Assembly: GCA_023393755.1 (NCBI GenBank)
Contig: JAEXCA010000131.1
Location: forward strand, 1-25,275
DNA length: 25,275 nucleotides
Direction: 5' to 3'
Source: Actinomycetes bacterium
GTDB taxonomy: Bacteria; Actinomycetota; Actinomycetes; Propionibacteriales; Propionibacteriaceae
Under the pieces are notes generated by a model. It had not been told where the DNA came from and did no database searches. It worked only from the letters and a program-made list of their open reading frames with translations. Positions 15,694 to 25,015 of the stretch are shown here, one piece after another (the first letter of the stretch is position 1; every line of letters starts with the position of its first letter). A program made the translations under genes and the position numbers.

Positions 15694-16287
15694 CTACGGG
15701 GTGTCGGCGGCGCTGACGTCCAGCCGGTGGAAGCCCAGGTGCGAGCGCGAGGCGGTCGGCCCGCGCTGCCCCTGGTAGCGGGAGCCGGTCGCTCCCGAAC
15801 CGTACGGGTGCTGGGCCGGTGAGGAGAGCCGGAAGAAGCACAGCTGCCCGATCTTCATCCCGGGCCAGAGCTTGATCGGCAGAGTCGCGACGTTCGACAG
15901 CTCCAGGGTCACGTGACCGGTGAACCCGGGATCGACGAAGCCGGCGGTCGAGTGGGTGAGCAGCCCGAGCCTGCCCAGCGAACTCTTGCCCTCCAGCCGG
16001 GCGGCCAGGTCGTCGGGCAGGCCGACGAACTCGTAGGTCGAGCCCAGCACGAACTCGCCGGGGTGCAGCACGAACGGCTCGTCGGCCCGCACCTCGATCA
16101 GCCGGGTCAGTTCCGGCTGGTCCTCGGCCGGGTCGATCGAGGGGTACTTGTGGTTGTCGAACAGCCGGAAGAACCGATCCAGCCGGACGTCCACCGACGC
16201 CGGCTGAACCATCTGTGGATCCCAGGGGTCGAGCCGGATCCGGCCGGCATCGACGTCGGCGAGGATGTCGCGATCACAGAGCAGCAC
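15694..16287 (-). CDS. dcd: dCTP deaminase (probably bifunctional dCTP deaminase/dUTPase)
   Basis: A 197-residue cytosolic enzyme of pyrimidine deoxynucleotide metabolism. The trimeric dUTPase-like fold is shown by MVQPASVDVRLDRFFRLFDN, the catalytic EGKSSLGRLGLLTHSTAGFVDPGFTG with its Glu and Ser-Ser-X-Gly-Arg, and LELSNVATLPIKLWPGMKIGQLCFF. The C terminus YQGQRGPTASR closes over the nucleotide. Actinobacterial members usually carry out both deamination and diphosphate release to give dUMP; that is inferred from the family. The GTG at 16287 is supported by a TAGGCT box six bases upstream with no Shine-Dalgarno. It lies 26 bases after tRNA-Thr on the same strand. Confidence 0.93.
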   Translation of the reverse strand: MLLCDRDILADVDAGRIRLDPWDPQMVQPASVDVRLDRFFRLFDNHKYPSIDPAEDQPELTRLIEVRADEPFVLHPGEFVLGSTYEFVGLPDDLAARLEGKSSLGRLGLLTHSTAGFVDPGFTGHVTLELSNVATLPIKLWPGMKIGQLCFFRLSSPAQHPYGSGATGSRYQGQRGPTASRSHLGFHRLDVSAADTP

Positions 16288-16293
16288 GCGGTC

Positions 16294-16299
16294 AGCCTA
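16294..16299 (-). promoter_or_regulatory. -10 box of leaderless dcd promoter (TAGGCT)
   Basis: TAGGCT on the minus strand, six bases before the GTG of dcd, in the gap between tRNA-Thr and dcd. Confidence 0.55.
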
Positions 16300-16313
16300 T
16301 CCGGCGCGCCCGG

Positions 16314-16386
16314 AGCCTCCGACGGGATTCGAACCCGTGACCCACCGCTTACAAGGCGGTAGCTCTGCCAACTGAGCTACAGAGGC
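16314..16386 (-). tRNA. tRNA-Thr (anticodon TGT)
   Basis: Full 73-base cloverleaf: acceptor GCCTCTG/CGGAGGC with one G-U pair, D arm GCTC-GAGC, anticodon stem ACCGC/GCGGT with loop CTTGTAA, variable GGGTC, T arm ACGGG-TTCGAAT-CCCGT, discriminator T. CCA is not encoded. The TGT anticodon reads ACA and, by wobble, ACG threonine codons. Confidence 0.97.
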
Positions 16387-16403
16387 GTGGCTGCCATTGT
16401 GGA

Positions 16404-16940
16404 TCAGCCGGGTCGGCCTTGGCCAACCGTGACCACCAGATCGGCCAACTCCCAGGGGCGGTGCCGCCGCCAGTGCTCGGCCTCCTGCTCCTCCCACTCC
16501 TCCCAGTGGACGGCGAAGGCCTCACCGTCGCGGGCGATCGCCCGGCGATGCCGCTCCGTTTCGTCCAGCTCGCACCAGACACCCAGATCGGCCAGCCCGC
16601 GATTGCGTGGGGTGAGGGCGCCGCAACCCTCGATCAGCAGCGGCACCGAAGGGTCGATCGGAACCCATTCGGCCGGCCCGGACCGTCCCCAGTCCCACCG
16701 TCGGTAGCCGGGAGTGGACGGACGCAGCAACTGCTCGGCCACGGCTGCCGACCCGGCCGCCAGGCCGCTCCAGCCGGGGTAGAGGTCGTCCAGGGACACC
16801 ACCTGCAGCGGACCGGGCCAGGCTTGTGCGAGCTCGCCGGCCAGGGTGGTCTTTCCCGAGCCCGCGCCGCCGTCGATCAGCACCACCCCACGGGCGCGGT
16901 CCGGCGGCAGCGCAGCCAGGATCAGGGCGGCTGGGTTCAC
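16404..16940 (-). CDS. P-loop NTPase, uridine-kinase-like
   Basis: A 178-residue protein with a Walker A motif GGAGSGKTT near residue 26, followed by LDDLYPGW, which resembles the substrate-binding Asp-Asp-Tyr segment of uridine kinases, and LLIEGCGAL, a Walker B-like strand. A late RDGEAFAVHWEEWEEQE segment may be the lid. The fold supports an ATP-dependent small-molecule kinase; the substrate is unknown. The GTG start overlaps the stop of manA by four bases (GTGA), so the two are translationally coupled, hinting at sugar metabolism. Downstream of it lies tRNA-Thr on the same strand. Confidence 0.8.
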   Translation of the reverse strand: MNPAALILAALPPDRARGVVLIDGGAGSGKTTLAGELAQAWPGPLQVVSLDDLYPGWSGLAAGSAAVAEQLLRPSTPGYRRWDWGRSGPAEWVPIDPSVPLLIEGCGALTPRNRGLADLGVWCELDETERHRRAIARDGEAFAVHWEEWEEQEAEHWRRHRPWELADLVVTVGQGRPG

Positions 16941-18121
16941 CGGGTGCCGGAGGCGGAGAGGAAGGCCAGGCCCTCCCCGGAGGTGGCCACGTCCGACTCG
17001 TCGGCGGCCAGGAAGACCGCCTCTCCGCGGTGCAGCGGACGGCGGGCGCCGGCGGCGTGCAGGGTGAGGCTGCCATCGGTGACGAAGAGGATGCGGGCCG
17101 AGTCCTCGCCCGGCAGGACGGCCGGCCCGGGCGTGCCCAGCACCCGCCAGACCTCGAACTCCGGGCAGGCGGTGGGGTAGCTCTCCAGCCCGGGCCGCAG
17201 GGTGAGCGGGGAGAGGATGCGGGGTTCCCGCGGTTCGAAGTCCACCACCCGGACCAGTTCGCGGACGTCCACGTGCTTGGGGGTGAGGCCGCCGCGGATC
17301 ACGTTGTCGGAGTTGCCCATCACCTCGATGCCGGTGCCGCGCAGGTGGGCGTGCATCTGGCCGGCGGGCACGTACATCGCCTCCCCGGGCATCAGCCGCA
17401 CCCGGTTCATCAGCAGGGCGGCCAGGATGCCGGGGTCGCCGGGGAACACCGCGTCCAGTTCGACGATCGTCCGGGCGAAGTCGCCCAACGGGCCGGGGTC
17501 GGCGGCGTGACGCAGGCCCGCGGCGCTCACCACGTCGGTCAGCCGGGCCCGGTCGCCGTCCAGGCTGAGCACCTCGAGGAAGACCTGGGCCAGGGCCGCC
17601 GCCCCCTTGCGCTCGGTGAGCGGGTTGATCAGCGATCCCAGTTCGGCGGTGACGCCCAGGCCCGAGAGCAGCGCGGCGGTCTCGACCGGATCCCGGAAGC
17701 CGCTGAGCGTCTCGAACAGGTCCAGCGCGATCAGGATCTCCGGCTTCGGCCAGGGGTCGGAGTAGACCCGCTCCGCGGCGTCCAGCGGGATCCCCGCCTC
17801 GTTCTCGCGGGCGTAGCCCTCCTCGGCCTGTTCCCGGGAGGGGTGGGCCTGGATGGACAGCGCGTGGCGGGCGGAGAGCACCTTCATCAGGAAGGGGAGT
17901 TCGTCGCCGAAGGCCTGCCGCACCCGCTCACCGAGGACGGTGGGCTCGCCGGCGATCATCCGGCGCAGCGGGGTGTCGCCGATCCAGGCCGGGCCCTGCT
18001 GGTGGGTGCCGAGCCAGTACTCGGCGTGCGGCGTCCCGTCCGGTTCCCGCCTCAGCAACTCGGGGATCGCCTCCATGGTGCCCCACGCGTAGTGCTGGAC
18101 GCTGCCGTGCAGGAAATGCAT
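16937..18121 (-). CDS. manA: Mannose-6-phosphate isomerase, class I
   Basis: A 394-residue zinc enzyme interconverting mannose-6-phosphate and fructose-6-phosphate, feeding GDP-mannose for mannosylated lipids and glycans. The opening HYAWGT segment, LSIQAHPSREQAEEG with zinc ligands Gln and His, KPEILIAL with the Glu ligand, and PAGQMHAHLRG with the His ligand are all present, then GNSDNVIRGGLTPKHVD containing the active-site Arg. The C-terminal cupin-like part is complete. ATG 18121 is preferred over 18136 because GAAGGG lies seven bases before it. The downstream kinase-like gene overlaps by four bases. Confidence 0.94.
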   Translation of the reverse strand: MHFLHGSVQHYAWGTMEAIPELLRREPDGTPHAEYWLGTHQQGPAWIGDTPLRRMIAGEPTVLGERVRQAFGDELPFLMKVLSARHALSIQAHPSREQAEEGYARENEAGIPLDAAERVYSDPWPKPEILIALDLFETLSGFRDPVETAALLSGLGVTAELGSLINPLTERKGAAALAQVFLEVLSLDGDRARLTDVVSAAGLRHAADPGPLGDFARTIVELDAVFPGDPGILAALLMNRVRLMPGEAMYVPAGQMHAHLRGTGIEVMGNSDNVIRGGLTPKHVDVRELVRVVDFEPREPRILSPLTLRPGLESYPTACPEFEVWRVLGTPGPAVLPGEDSARILFVTDGSLTLHAAGARRPLHRGEAVFLAADESDVATSGEGLAFLSASGTR

Positions 18122-18255
18122 CAAGAAGCCCTTCATCAGGTGCCGTCGAGGACCGCTCGCGATCCGCTACGAGCTTACTGGCCCCGGCCGCACCGGGCAC
18201 CAGCTTCGTGGTTTGCCGCTCCGCCCACGAACGTCGAGGGGGTCGGTTGCTGTCG

Positions 18256-18774
18256 CTAGCGGCAGTCCTCGCCCACCTCGAGCTCGACCACTTCAGAAGC
18301 CTCCCGGGTCTCGATCTGCAGTTCGACGCACATCGGCTCGGCGACCCAGATGCCGCCGGCGTACACCTTCCAGTCCGCGCCCGCGCATCCGCCGGAGCGC
18401 AGCGTCGAGTAGGTCTCGTGAGTACCGGTGCGCCATCCCATCAGCGCGGTCCGGGGCGAATGCCGTAGCCGGAGGGTGAACTCCGCACCGGGCTGGACGA
18501 ACAGGCCGAACTTGGAGTTGTAGGTCAGGACGCCTCGATCGCCCCACCACGCCGGTTCGATCACCTCGGCGCGGACGTCGGCGGTCGGCAACCCGACGGC
18601 CCCCAGCAGTGACCGGTAGTCGGCGGGCAGGGCTTCGGCCCGATCGATGTTCATCTCGCAGGAAAGCTCCTGAAGCTCGCCCGTGGCCTGATCACTGGTG
18701 AGAGCCGTGCAACCGCTGGCCAGCAGCACCAGGCACCCCGCCAGGAGCCCTCGGATGGCTCGAACAACGACCAC
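18256..18774 (-). CDS. Hypothetical lipoprotein
   Basis: A 172-residue protein with a type II signal peptide: Arg in the first ten residues, a hydrophobic core LLAGCLVLL and the lipobox LASGC, so it should be anchored to the outer face of the membrane by Cys22. The mature part is mostly beta-strand-like with Cys residues near the start, in GGCAGAD, MCVE and at the C terminus, which could form two disulphides. I recognise no family. The start is the GTG at 18774, with AGGTGGG close upstream. Neighbouring genes give no hint of function. Confidence 0.65.
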   Translation of the reverse strand: MVVVRAIRGLLAGCLVLLASGCTALTSDQATGELQELSCEMNIDRAEALPADYRSLLGAVGLPTADVRAEVIEPAWWGDRGVLTYNSKFGLFVQPGAEFTLRLRHSPRTALMGWRTGTHETYSTLRSGGCAGADWKVYAGGIWVAEPMCVELQIETREASEVVELEVGEDCR

Positions 18775-18968
18775 GTCCCACCTACTTCCCCCGCCCGGAC
18801 GAGGTCATGTTCGTGGGAACGTCCCTCGACCGGTACTGCGACAAGAAAGCCGTGCCCCACACGGTACGACAGCTCGCCGCCCCACTCCAGGAGCTGGTTC
18901 GGCAGCACTTTCCACACCTCGTTCGCGTTCCCGGGCGGGGAGTCCGCGGTGAAACCCGGGAATGACAC
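18651..18968 (-). CDS. Doubtful overlapping reading frame or gene remnant
   Basis: An open frame of 105 codons whose first 60 (NEVWKVLPNQLLEWGGELSY and beyond) show strong GC preference at the third codon position and protein-like composition. Its last 42 codons overlap the lipoprotein signal peptide in another frame and look non-coding, and its beginning overlaps the promoter of the divergent DUF3263 gene. It could be the remains of a gene cut off at about 18780. I do not recognise the sequence. Confidence 0.25.
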   Translation of the reverse strand: MSFPGFTADSPPGNANEVWKVLPNQLLEWGGELSYRVGHGFLVAVPVEGRSHEHDLVRAGEVGGTWSLFEPSEGSWRGAWCCWPAVARLSPVIRPRASFRSFPAR

Positions 18969-18990
18969 GGTTGTGATTTGGACCTACCAT
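18962..18990 (+). promoter_or_regulatory. Promoter of the leaderless DUF3263 gene
   Basis: ATGACA (18962-18967, five of six matches to TTGACA), a 17-base spacer and TACCAT (18985-18990), six bases before the ATG at 18997. Confidence 0.7.
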
Positions 18991-18996
18991 GGACGC

Positions 18997-19281
18997 ATGT
19001 CCGAAACCGCCGTTGCACTGCCCACCGGCCTCAGCGAGTCGCAGGCCGCCCTGCTCGACTTCGAGAAGCTCTGGTGGTCCCTGCCCGGCTCCAAGGAGGC
19101 CGAGATCCGGGAGCGGTTCGGCATCTCCACCACGCGTTACTACCAGTTGCTCAACGCGCTGATCGACACCGAGGCGGCGCTGGCCCACGACCCGCTGCTG
19201 GTCAAGCGGCTGCGCCGGTTGCGCACCGCGCGCCAGAAGGAGCGCACCGCCCGTCGGCTGGGCGTGAACCTCCGGGTGTAG
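18997..19281 (+). CDS. DUF3263 helix-turn-helix protein
   Basis: A 94-residue protein matching the actinobacterial DUF3263 family: LLDFEKLWWSLPGSKEAEIRERFGISTTRYYQLLNALIDTEAALAHDPLLVKRLRRLR in pieces along the chain. The central ERFGISTTRYYQLLNAL part is a helix-turn-helix of sigma-factor-like type, and the C terminus is very basic, so DNA binding is likely; targets are unknown. ATG 18997 fits both the promoter six bases upstream (leaderless) and the family's length. Its stop abuts the stop of the next, convergent gene with no base between them. Confidence 0.85.
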   Translation: MSETAVALPTGLSESQAALLDFEKLWWSLPGSKEAEIRERFGISTTRYYQLLNALIDTEAALAHDPLLVKRLRRLRTARQKERTARRLGVNLRV

Positions 19282-19758
19282 TCACCGGCTCAGCCAGCTG
19301 CGGATCGCCCTCAGCCCGGCGTTGTCGGCCGGGTGCTCGAGATAGCCGCCGCGCGCCAGGCCGGCGTTGCGCTCGAAGCCATTGCGGGAGGCCGGATCGC
19401 CGGTGCGCAGCCACGACCAGGCCGCGCAGAGCAGGTAGGCGGGCAGGAAGGGCAGGCCGAGCATCCAGGCGTACTGCCAGGCATGGGCGTTCTCGTGGTC
19501 GAGGGTGCCGGGTTGACGGGCCTCGAGCTCGGCCATCGTCTCGCGGGTGAGGACGACCCCGCCGACGGTGAAGGCGCCGGCCCGGGGAAAGTCGTAGCGG
19601 TAGTGCTCGGCGAGGATCAGCGCCCGTGGCCCCCAGCGCAGCCGACCCCGTCCTATCGCCGCCACCAGCAGCCCGAGCGGGGTGGAGAGGTTGACCAGGT
19701 TCCAGCCGAACCGCAGCCACTGTCCGGCGGTGGGTGGCGCGGGGCGGTCGTTCGGCAC
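19282..19758 (-). CDS. Small membrane-associated protein with HExxH motif
   Basis: About 158 residues from the GTG at 19758, the first start close to protein-like sequence; an upstream GTG at 19803 would add 15 atypical residues. One hydrophobic segment (NLSTPLGLLVAAIG) lies near the start and a second (WMLGLPFLPAYLLCAAWSWL) follows the motif DHENAHAWQY, an HExxH zinc-site pattern. Similar small proteins with this His-Glu pair before a hydrophobic helix occur widely in bacteria without known function. Protease activity is not established: no third metal ligand can be assigned with confidence. Its upstream neighbour is the DUF2207 membrane protein on the same strand. Confidence 0.65.
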   Translation of the reverse strand: MPNDRPAPPTAGQWLRFGWNLVNLSTPLGLLVAAIGRGRLRWGPRALILAEHYRYDFPRAGAFTVGGVVLTRETMAELEARQPGTLDHENAHAWQYAWMLGLPFLPAYLLCAAWSWLRTGDPASRNGFERNAGLARGGYLEHPADNAGLRAIRSWLSR

Positions 19759-19833
19759 TGCACCATTGTGGCCGCTCGGCGGCCCACGGCCACACCCCGG
19801 CATCGGTTGCTCGTCCTCGCGCCGGGCCCTGGA

Positions 19834-21825
19834 TCACCAGCCTCCGCCGCCTCCACCACCCATGCCGCCGCCGGACGACCCACCGCCCGACGAGCCGCTG
19901 GACGAGCTGGAGCTGGACGACCAGGACGACGACGAGCTGCCTGAGCTCCAGCTGCCGCCGCCGTGGTCGTCGTCGCGGGAGGCGCGTTGCTCGTCCCAGG
20001 AGCGGGCGATCGATTCGCGCGTGCTGGCGATCCAGCCCTCGCCCCACGCCGGCCGGGAGTTCCACCAGGTGGTGCCGGGATCCTCGCGCCGGTCGTACAG
20101 CTCGGGCATCGGGCGTTCGCTCACCTGGCTGATCCACGAGGCCGCGCCGATCGCAGCGGGCGCGGACCCGTCGCCGACCGGGACGTCCTCCCGGTGGTAG
20201 AGCGAGCCGAGCAGCTGCTGCCAGGTCAGGTCGACGCCGAAGATGATCGCGTAGGGCAGCAGCGGCTCGTAGAGCTTCACCAGGGTCTCGTTGTCCTCCC
20301 GGCTGGTGATCCGGGGCGCGTCCACCGCGTTCTGCAGCCAGCTGATCCGTCCGGCCTCAGCCATGGTGACGAACCGGTGCAGGCCGGTGAGATGGTCGCG
20401 GGTCTGGCGGCCGAACCGGGTCAGCCGGCCGACCGTCGGGTAGTAGTGGACGGCCGCGACCAGCAGCAGGACGGCGAGCAGGCCGAGGCCGAGGAACGGC
20501 CAGGCCAGGCCCGGGATGCCGGCCAGCAGCTGGATCCAGCCCCAGGTGACCAGCACGATCATCCCCACCGGCAGCATGACACCCGGCGCCAGCACGTCGC
20601 CGCGGAGGCCGAGCATGTCGAGCAGATCCCGCCGCCGCGCGGAGGCGTCGGTCATGTCGGAGCGCCGTACCCGGTCCAGCGAGACCAGGTTGCCGTCGCC
20701 GAACAGGTCGGTGCAGATGGTGCGCAGGGTGCCGCCGCCGATCTCCTTCGGGTTGTGGATCCGGACGCTCAGCCCCGAGCGCAGGGACTCGGCGGTCCCC
20801 CTGCGGAGCCGGCCGCGATCCTGGGCCGCGGTCGCCTCCGGCTCGCCTTCGGCGACCACGGTCCCCAGATCGTTCACCACCAGGGCGGCCAGCTGCGCGG
20901 CGGCACCGGTCTCCGGACGGCCGAGGAAGTCGGCGGCCGCGATCGGCGGGATGCCCGCCGGCGGCTTGAACTGGGTGGGGACGTCGTCCCGGGCGCGCAG
21001 GTTGCGGCGCAGCGCCCGCATGCCGAGCGCGAAGGCCAGGCAGAGCAGGCCGAGGACCGGCATCGCCAGCATGCCCAGCCAGCCGTAGCCGGCCGGTGCG
21101 GGCCGCGGCACCGCGGACCCGACGGTGCCGGGCTGGAAGCCGATCGCGATGGTCATCGTCTCCCGCGGCGCGAGATCGGTGACCGCGGCGTGGAAGGTGG
21201 TGCCGCGCTGCTCGATCGTGCACCGGTCGGTGGAGCCCGCCGTCCCCTGGTAGCAGGCCTGCTCGCCGAGCAGGCGGTCGGCGAGCCGCGAGACGTCCAC
21301 CGTCGCGCTGACCCGGCCGAACGGCTGCAGCCAGCCGGTGCCGTTGACGTCGAGGTAGAGCTCCTGCCGGTCGCCGGCGTCCACCATGGCGTTGCCGATG
21401 ACGTAGCTGATCAGGTAGGTCACCTCGCCGTCCACGTACGTCGACGGGTCCCCGATCCGCAGGATGACGTCCTGGTCGTCGGCCCTCCGGACCTGGAACG
21501 GCATCGCCCGGCCGTCGGGATCGGTGACCTTGAAGTCCTGCAGTTCGATCGACGTGCTGCCGTACCGGGCGTCCAGCCGTCGCTCGATGCCGCGGTTGGT
21601 GCGGTAGTTGGGGAAGTAGGCGGTGATCCGCTCCTGGACCCGGAGCTGGAGTTGCTGGCCCGCCGGAACGGCGGTGTAGCTGGCGTCGAAGGACTCGATC
21701 CGGAACTGGTTGACCTTGGCGGCGGGGCCGCTCGACTGGGTGAACAAGGTCGCGATCATGGGCACGAGCATGGCCAGCAGCCACACCAGGGGGTACGCGA
21801 TCCAGCGCTTCGTCGTCCTCAGCAC
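19834..21825 (-). CDS. DUF2207 membrane protein with Ser/Gly-rich C-terminal tail
   Basis: A 663-residue protein. An N-terminal helix (YPLVWLLAMLVPMIATLF) precedes an extracellular beta-rich DUF2207 domain (about 40-240), a second helix (LGMLAMPVLGLLCLAFALGM), a cytoplasmic region with PPAGIPPIAAADFLGRPETG as in the family, and a pair of close helices (about 425-475). The last 60 residues are almost only Ser and Gly, ending MGGGGGGGW, preceded by DDDHGGGSW. Family function is unknown. The GTG at 21825 has TAGGCT six bases upstream (leaderless). It diverges from groEL across a 275-bp spacer. Confidence 0.85.
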   Translation of the reverse strand: MLRTTKRWIAYPLVWLLAMLVPMIATLFTQSSGPAAKVNQFRIESFDASYTAVPAGQQLQLRVQERITAYFPNYRTNRGIERRLDARYGSTSIELQDFKVTDPDGRAMPFQVRRADDQDVILRIGDPSTYVDGEVTYLISYVIGNAMVDAGDRQELYLDVNGTGWLQPFGRVSATVDVSRLADRLLGEQACYQGTAGSTDRCTIEQRGTTFHAAVTDLAPRETMTIAIGFQPGTVGSAVPRPAPAGYGWLGMLAMPVLGLLCLAFALGMRALRRNLRARDDVPTQFKPPAGIPPIAAADFLGRPETGAAAQLAALVVNDLGTVVAEGEPEATAAQDRGRLRRGTAESLRSGLSVRIHNPKEIGGGTLRTICTDLFGDGNLVSLDRVRRSDMTDASARRRDLLDMLGLRGDVLAPGVMLPVGMIVLVTWGWIQLLAGIPGLAWPFLGLGLLAVLLLVAAVHYYPTVGRLTRFGRQTRDHLTGLHRFVTMAEAGRISWLQNAVDAPRITSREDNETLVKLYEPLLPYAIIFGVDLTWQQLLGSLYHREDVPVGDGSAPAAIGAASWISQVSERPMPELYDRREDPGTTWWNSRPAWGEGWIASTRESIARSWDEQRASRDDDHGGGSWSSGSSSSSWSSSSSSSSGSSGGGSSGGGMGGGGGGGW

Positions 21826-21831
21826 GCACCC

Positions 21832-21837
21832 AGCCTA
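21832..21837 (-). promoter_or_regulatory. -10 box of leaderless DUF2207 gene (TAGGCT)
   Basis: TAGGCT on the minus strand ends six bases before the GTG start. Confidence 0.5.
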
Positions 21838-21933
21838 AGTTGCCCCCGGGTCGACCCGCCTCACGCGCCGTCCGCCGGCTCATCGCGTCCCCGCCGCCCG
21901 AGTGTTCCGCGGGCGAGTGCGTGGGCCCAGTTG

Positions 21934-21960
21934 TTTGCACTCGATGGGGGAGAGTGCTAA
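21934..21960. promoter_or_regulatory. CIRCE element 1 (HrcA operator)
   Basis: TTTGCACTC-N9-GAGTGCTAA, one base from the consensus TTAGCACTC-N9-GAGTGCTAA. It probably covers the groEL promoter. A further CGAGTGC half-site lies at 21915-21921. Confidence 0.93.
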
Positions 21961-21967
21961 ACATGGG

Positions 21968-21994
21968 TTAGCACTCTCAGGTTGAGAGTGCCAC
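21968..21994. promoter_or_regulatory. CIRCE element 2 (HrcA operator)
   Basis: TTAGCACTC-N9-GAGTGCCAC: perfect left arm, right arm with two changes, seven bases after the first element. Confidence 0.93.
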
Positions 21995-22100
21995 CAGTCT
22001 GACTCGATGAGATCGTCCAGATCGTCCGTCGCGGGCATCGAGCACAGTTGACCACCACGCGGGGCCCCGGCCCCCCGAGACGACAAGGATTGCCTCAAAC

Positions 22101-23723
<1,623 letters not shown>

Positions 23724-23728
23724 TCCTC

Positions 23729-23746
23729 GTACCGCTCGCGCGGTAC
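23729..23746 (+). terminator. Small hairpin after groEL
   Basis: GTACCG-CTCGCG-CGGTAC, a perfect six-pair stem starting five bases past the groEL stop. No T run follows; it may stabilise the transcript end. Confidence 0.5.
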
Positions 23747-23781
23747 TGATCAAGACGTCTGCGTCTGATCCACGCTCAACT

Positions 23782-23816
23782 CACGAGGGCGGTCCCGTTC
23801 TGGGGCCGCCCTCGTG
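23782..23816 (+). terminator. Terminator of groEL
   Basis: CACGAGGGCGG pairs perfectly with CCGCCCTCGTG across a 13-base loop, 58 bases after the groEL stop. Confidence 0.8.
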
Positions 23817-23861
23817 GCATGTCCACGACACCACTGCGTCCGTCCTGTCTGTCCCCAACTT

Positions 23862-23935
23862 CATCGAGGGCCCCTGTTATCGCCGAGGGCCTGTGCCTGG
23901 GAGGGAGCCCTCGGTGTTAGGGGAGGCCCTCGATG
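23862..23935. repeat. Large two-stem imperfect hairpin upstream of the aldolase gene
   Basis: CATCGAGGGCC (23862-23872) pairs with GGCCCTCGATG (23925-23935), and CCGAGGGC (23883-23890) with GCCCTCGG (23907-23914). The two stems are separated by a symmetric ten-by-ten internal loop and closed by a 16-base loop. The CGAGGGC core recurs six times between 23784 and 23935. The remaining spacer to 24050 shows only a TATGGT -10-like box (23987-23992) and a small ACGAC-GGT-GTCGT stem. Confidence 0.65.
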
Positions 23936-24050
23936 GGGGAGGGCGGGGAGTTGCAGGCAGCCGGCGCCACCGGCTCCAACTCGGCGTATGGTGAATGGTG
24001 ACGACGGTGTCGTCGGGCGCCGTCGGACTGAAGAGTCAAGGAGGGCGCCC

Positions 24051-24938
24051 ATGTTGGGCCAGCAGGTCGAGCACATGTGCAACGGCAGGGGCTTCATCGC
24101 CGCACTCGACCAGAGTGGCGGAAGCACCCCGAAGGCGTTGCAGCGCTACGGAATCACCGAGGATTCCTATGCCACCGACGCTGAGATGTTCGAACTGGTG
24201 CACGCCATGCGGGAGCGCATCGTCACCAGTCCGTCGTTCACCGGGCAGCACATCCTGGGGGCGATCCTGTTCGAGCAGACCATGGAGCGGGAGTTCGCCG
24301 GACGTCCGGCGGCCGACTACCTGTGGGAGGAGAAGCACGTCATCCCCTTCCTCAAGGTGGACAAGGGCCTGGCGGACGAAGCCGACGGGGTGCGGCTGAT
24401 GAAGCCGATCCCGGAGCTGGACGGTCTGCTGGAGCGGGCCGGCGCCCACCACATCTTCGGCACCAAGATGCGTTCGGTGATCTCCTCGGCCAACCGCGCG
24501 GGAATCGCGGCCATCGTCGATCAGCAGTTCGGGATCGGACGCCGGATCTCGGCCGCGGGCCTGGTTCCGATCCTCGAGCCGGAGATCGACATCAAGGCTG
24601 CCGACAAGGGCGAATGCGAGCGGCTGCTGCTGGAGGAGATCGTGCTCCGGCTGGCCGGTGAGCCGTTCGACACCCAGGTGATGTTCAAGCTGACCATCCC
24701 TGACATCGACGACTTCTACGCCCCGCTGATCGATCATCCGGCGGTGCTGCGGGTGGTGGCCCTCTCCGGCGGCTACAGCCGGGACGAGGCCAACCAGCGG
24801 CTGGCCCGCAACCCGCGGCTGATCGCCAGCTTCTCCCGTGCGCTCACCGAGGGCCTGCGGGTCGACCAGACCCCGGAGGAGTTCGACCGGGTGCTGGCCG
24901 ACTCGATCGAGTCCATCTACGCGGCATCGACCACCTGA
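24051..24938 (+). CDS. fda: Fructose-bisphosphate aldolase, class I
   Basis: A 295-residue glycolytic and gluconeogenic enzyme that splits fructose-1,6-bisphosphate into two triose phosphates by a Schiff-base mechanism. It belongs to the short bacterial class I type (FdaB/staphylococcal-like): FIAALDQSGGSTPKAL, IPFLKVDKGL, GTKMRSVI and VMFKLTIPD carry the conserved active-site lysines, and ALSGGYSRDEAN forms a phosphate site. The ATG at 24051 is certain: AAGGAGGG ends six bases upstream and the family sequence starts there. A possible -10 (TATGGT, 23987-23992) would give a leader of about 50 bases. groEL upstream is separated by terminators. Confidence 0.95.
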   Translation: MLGQQVEHMCNGRGFIAALDQSGGSTPKALQRYGITEDSYATDAEMFELVHAMRERIVTSPSFTGQHILGAILFEQTMEREFAGRPAADYLWEEKHVIPFLKVDKGLADEADGVRLMKPIPELDGLLERAGAHHIFGTKMRSVISSANRAGIAAIVDQQFGIGRRISAAGLVPILEPEIDIKAADKGECERLLLEEIVLRLAGEPFDTQVMFKLTIPDIDDFYAPLIDHPAVLRVVALSGGYSRDEANQRLARNPRLIASFSRALTEGLRVDQTPEEFDRVLADSIESIYAASTT

Positions 24939-25015
24939 ACGCCGGGCCGGATGGTCCGCGAGGCCGGCCGCCTGCGTCGATCCGGCTCGTCAGGGCGCCG
25001 CGCGGCTGGCGGCCG

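Noticed and set aside
24955..25015. Bidirectional terminator between the aldolase gene and its convergent neighbour
   Set aside because: Only a seven-base GGCCGCC/GGCGGCC inverted repeat with a loop of over 30 bases is visible, too weak to list.
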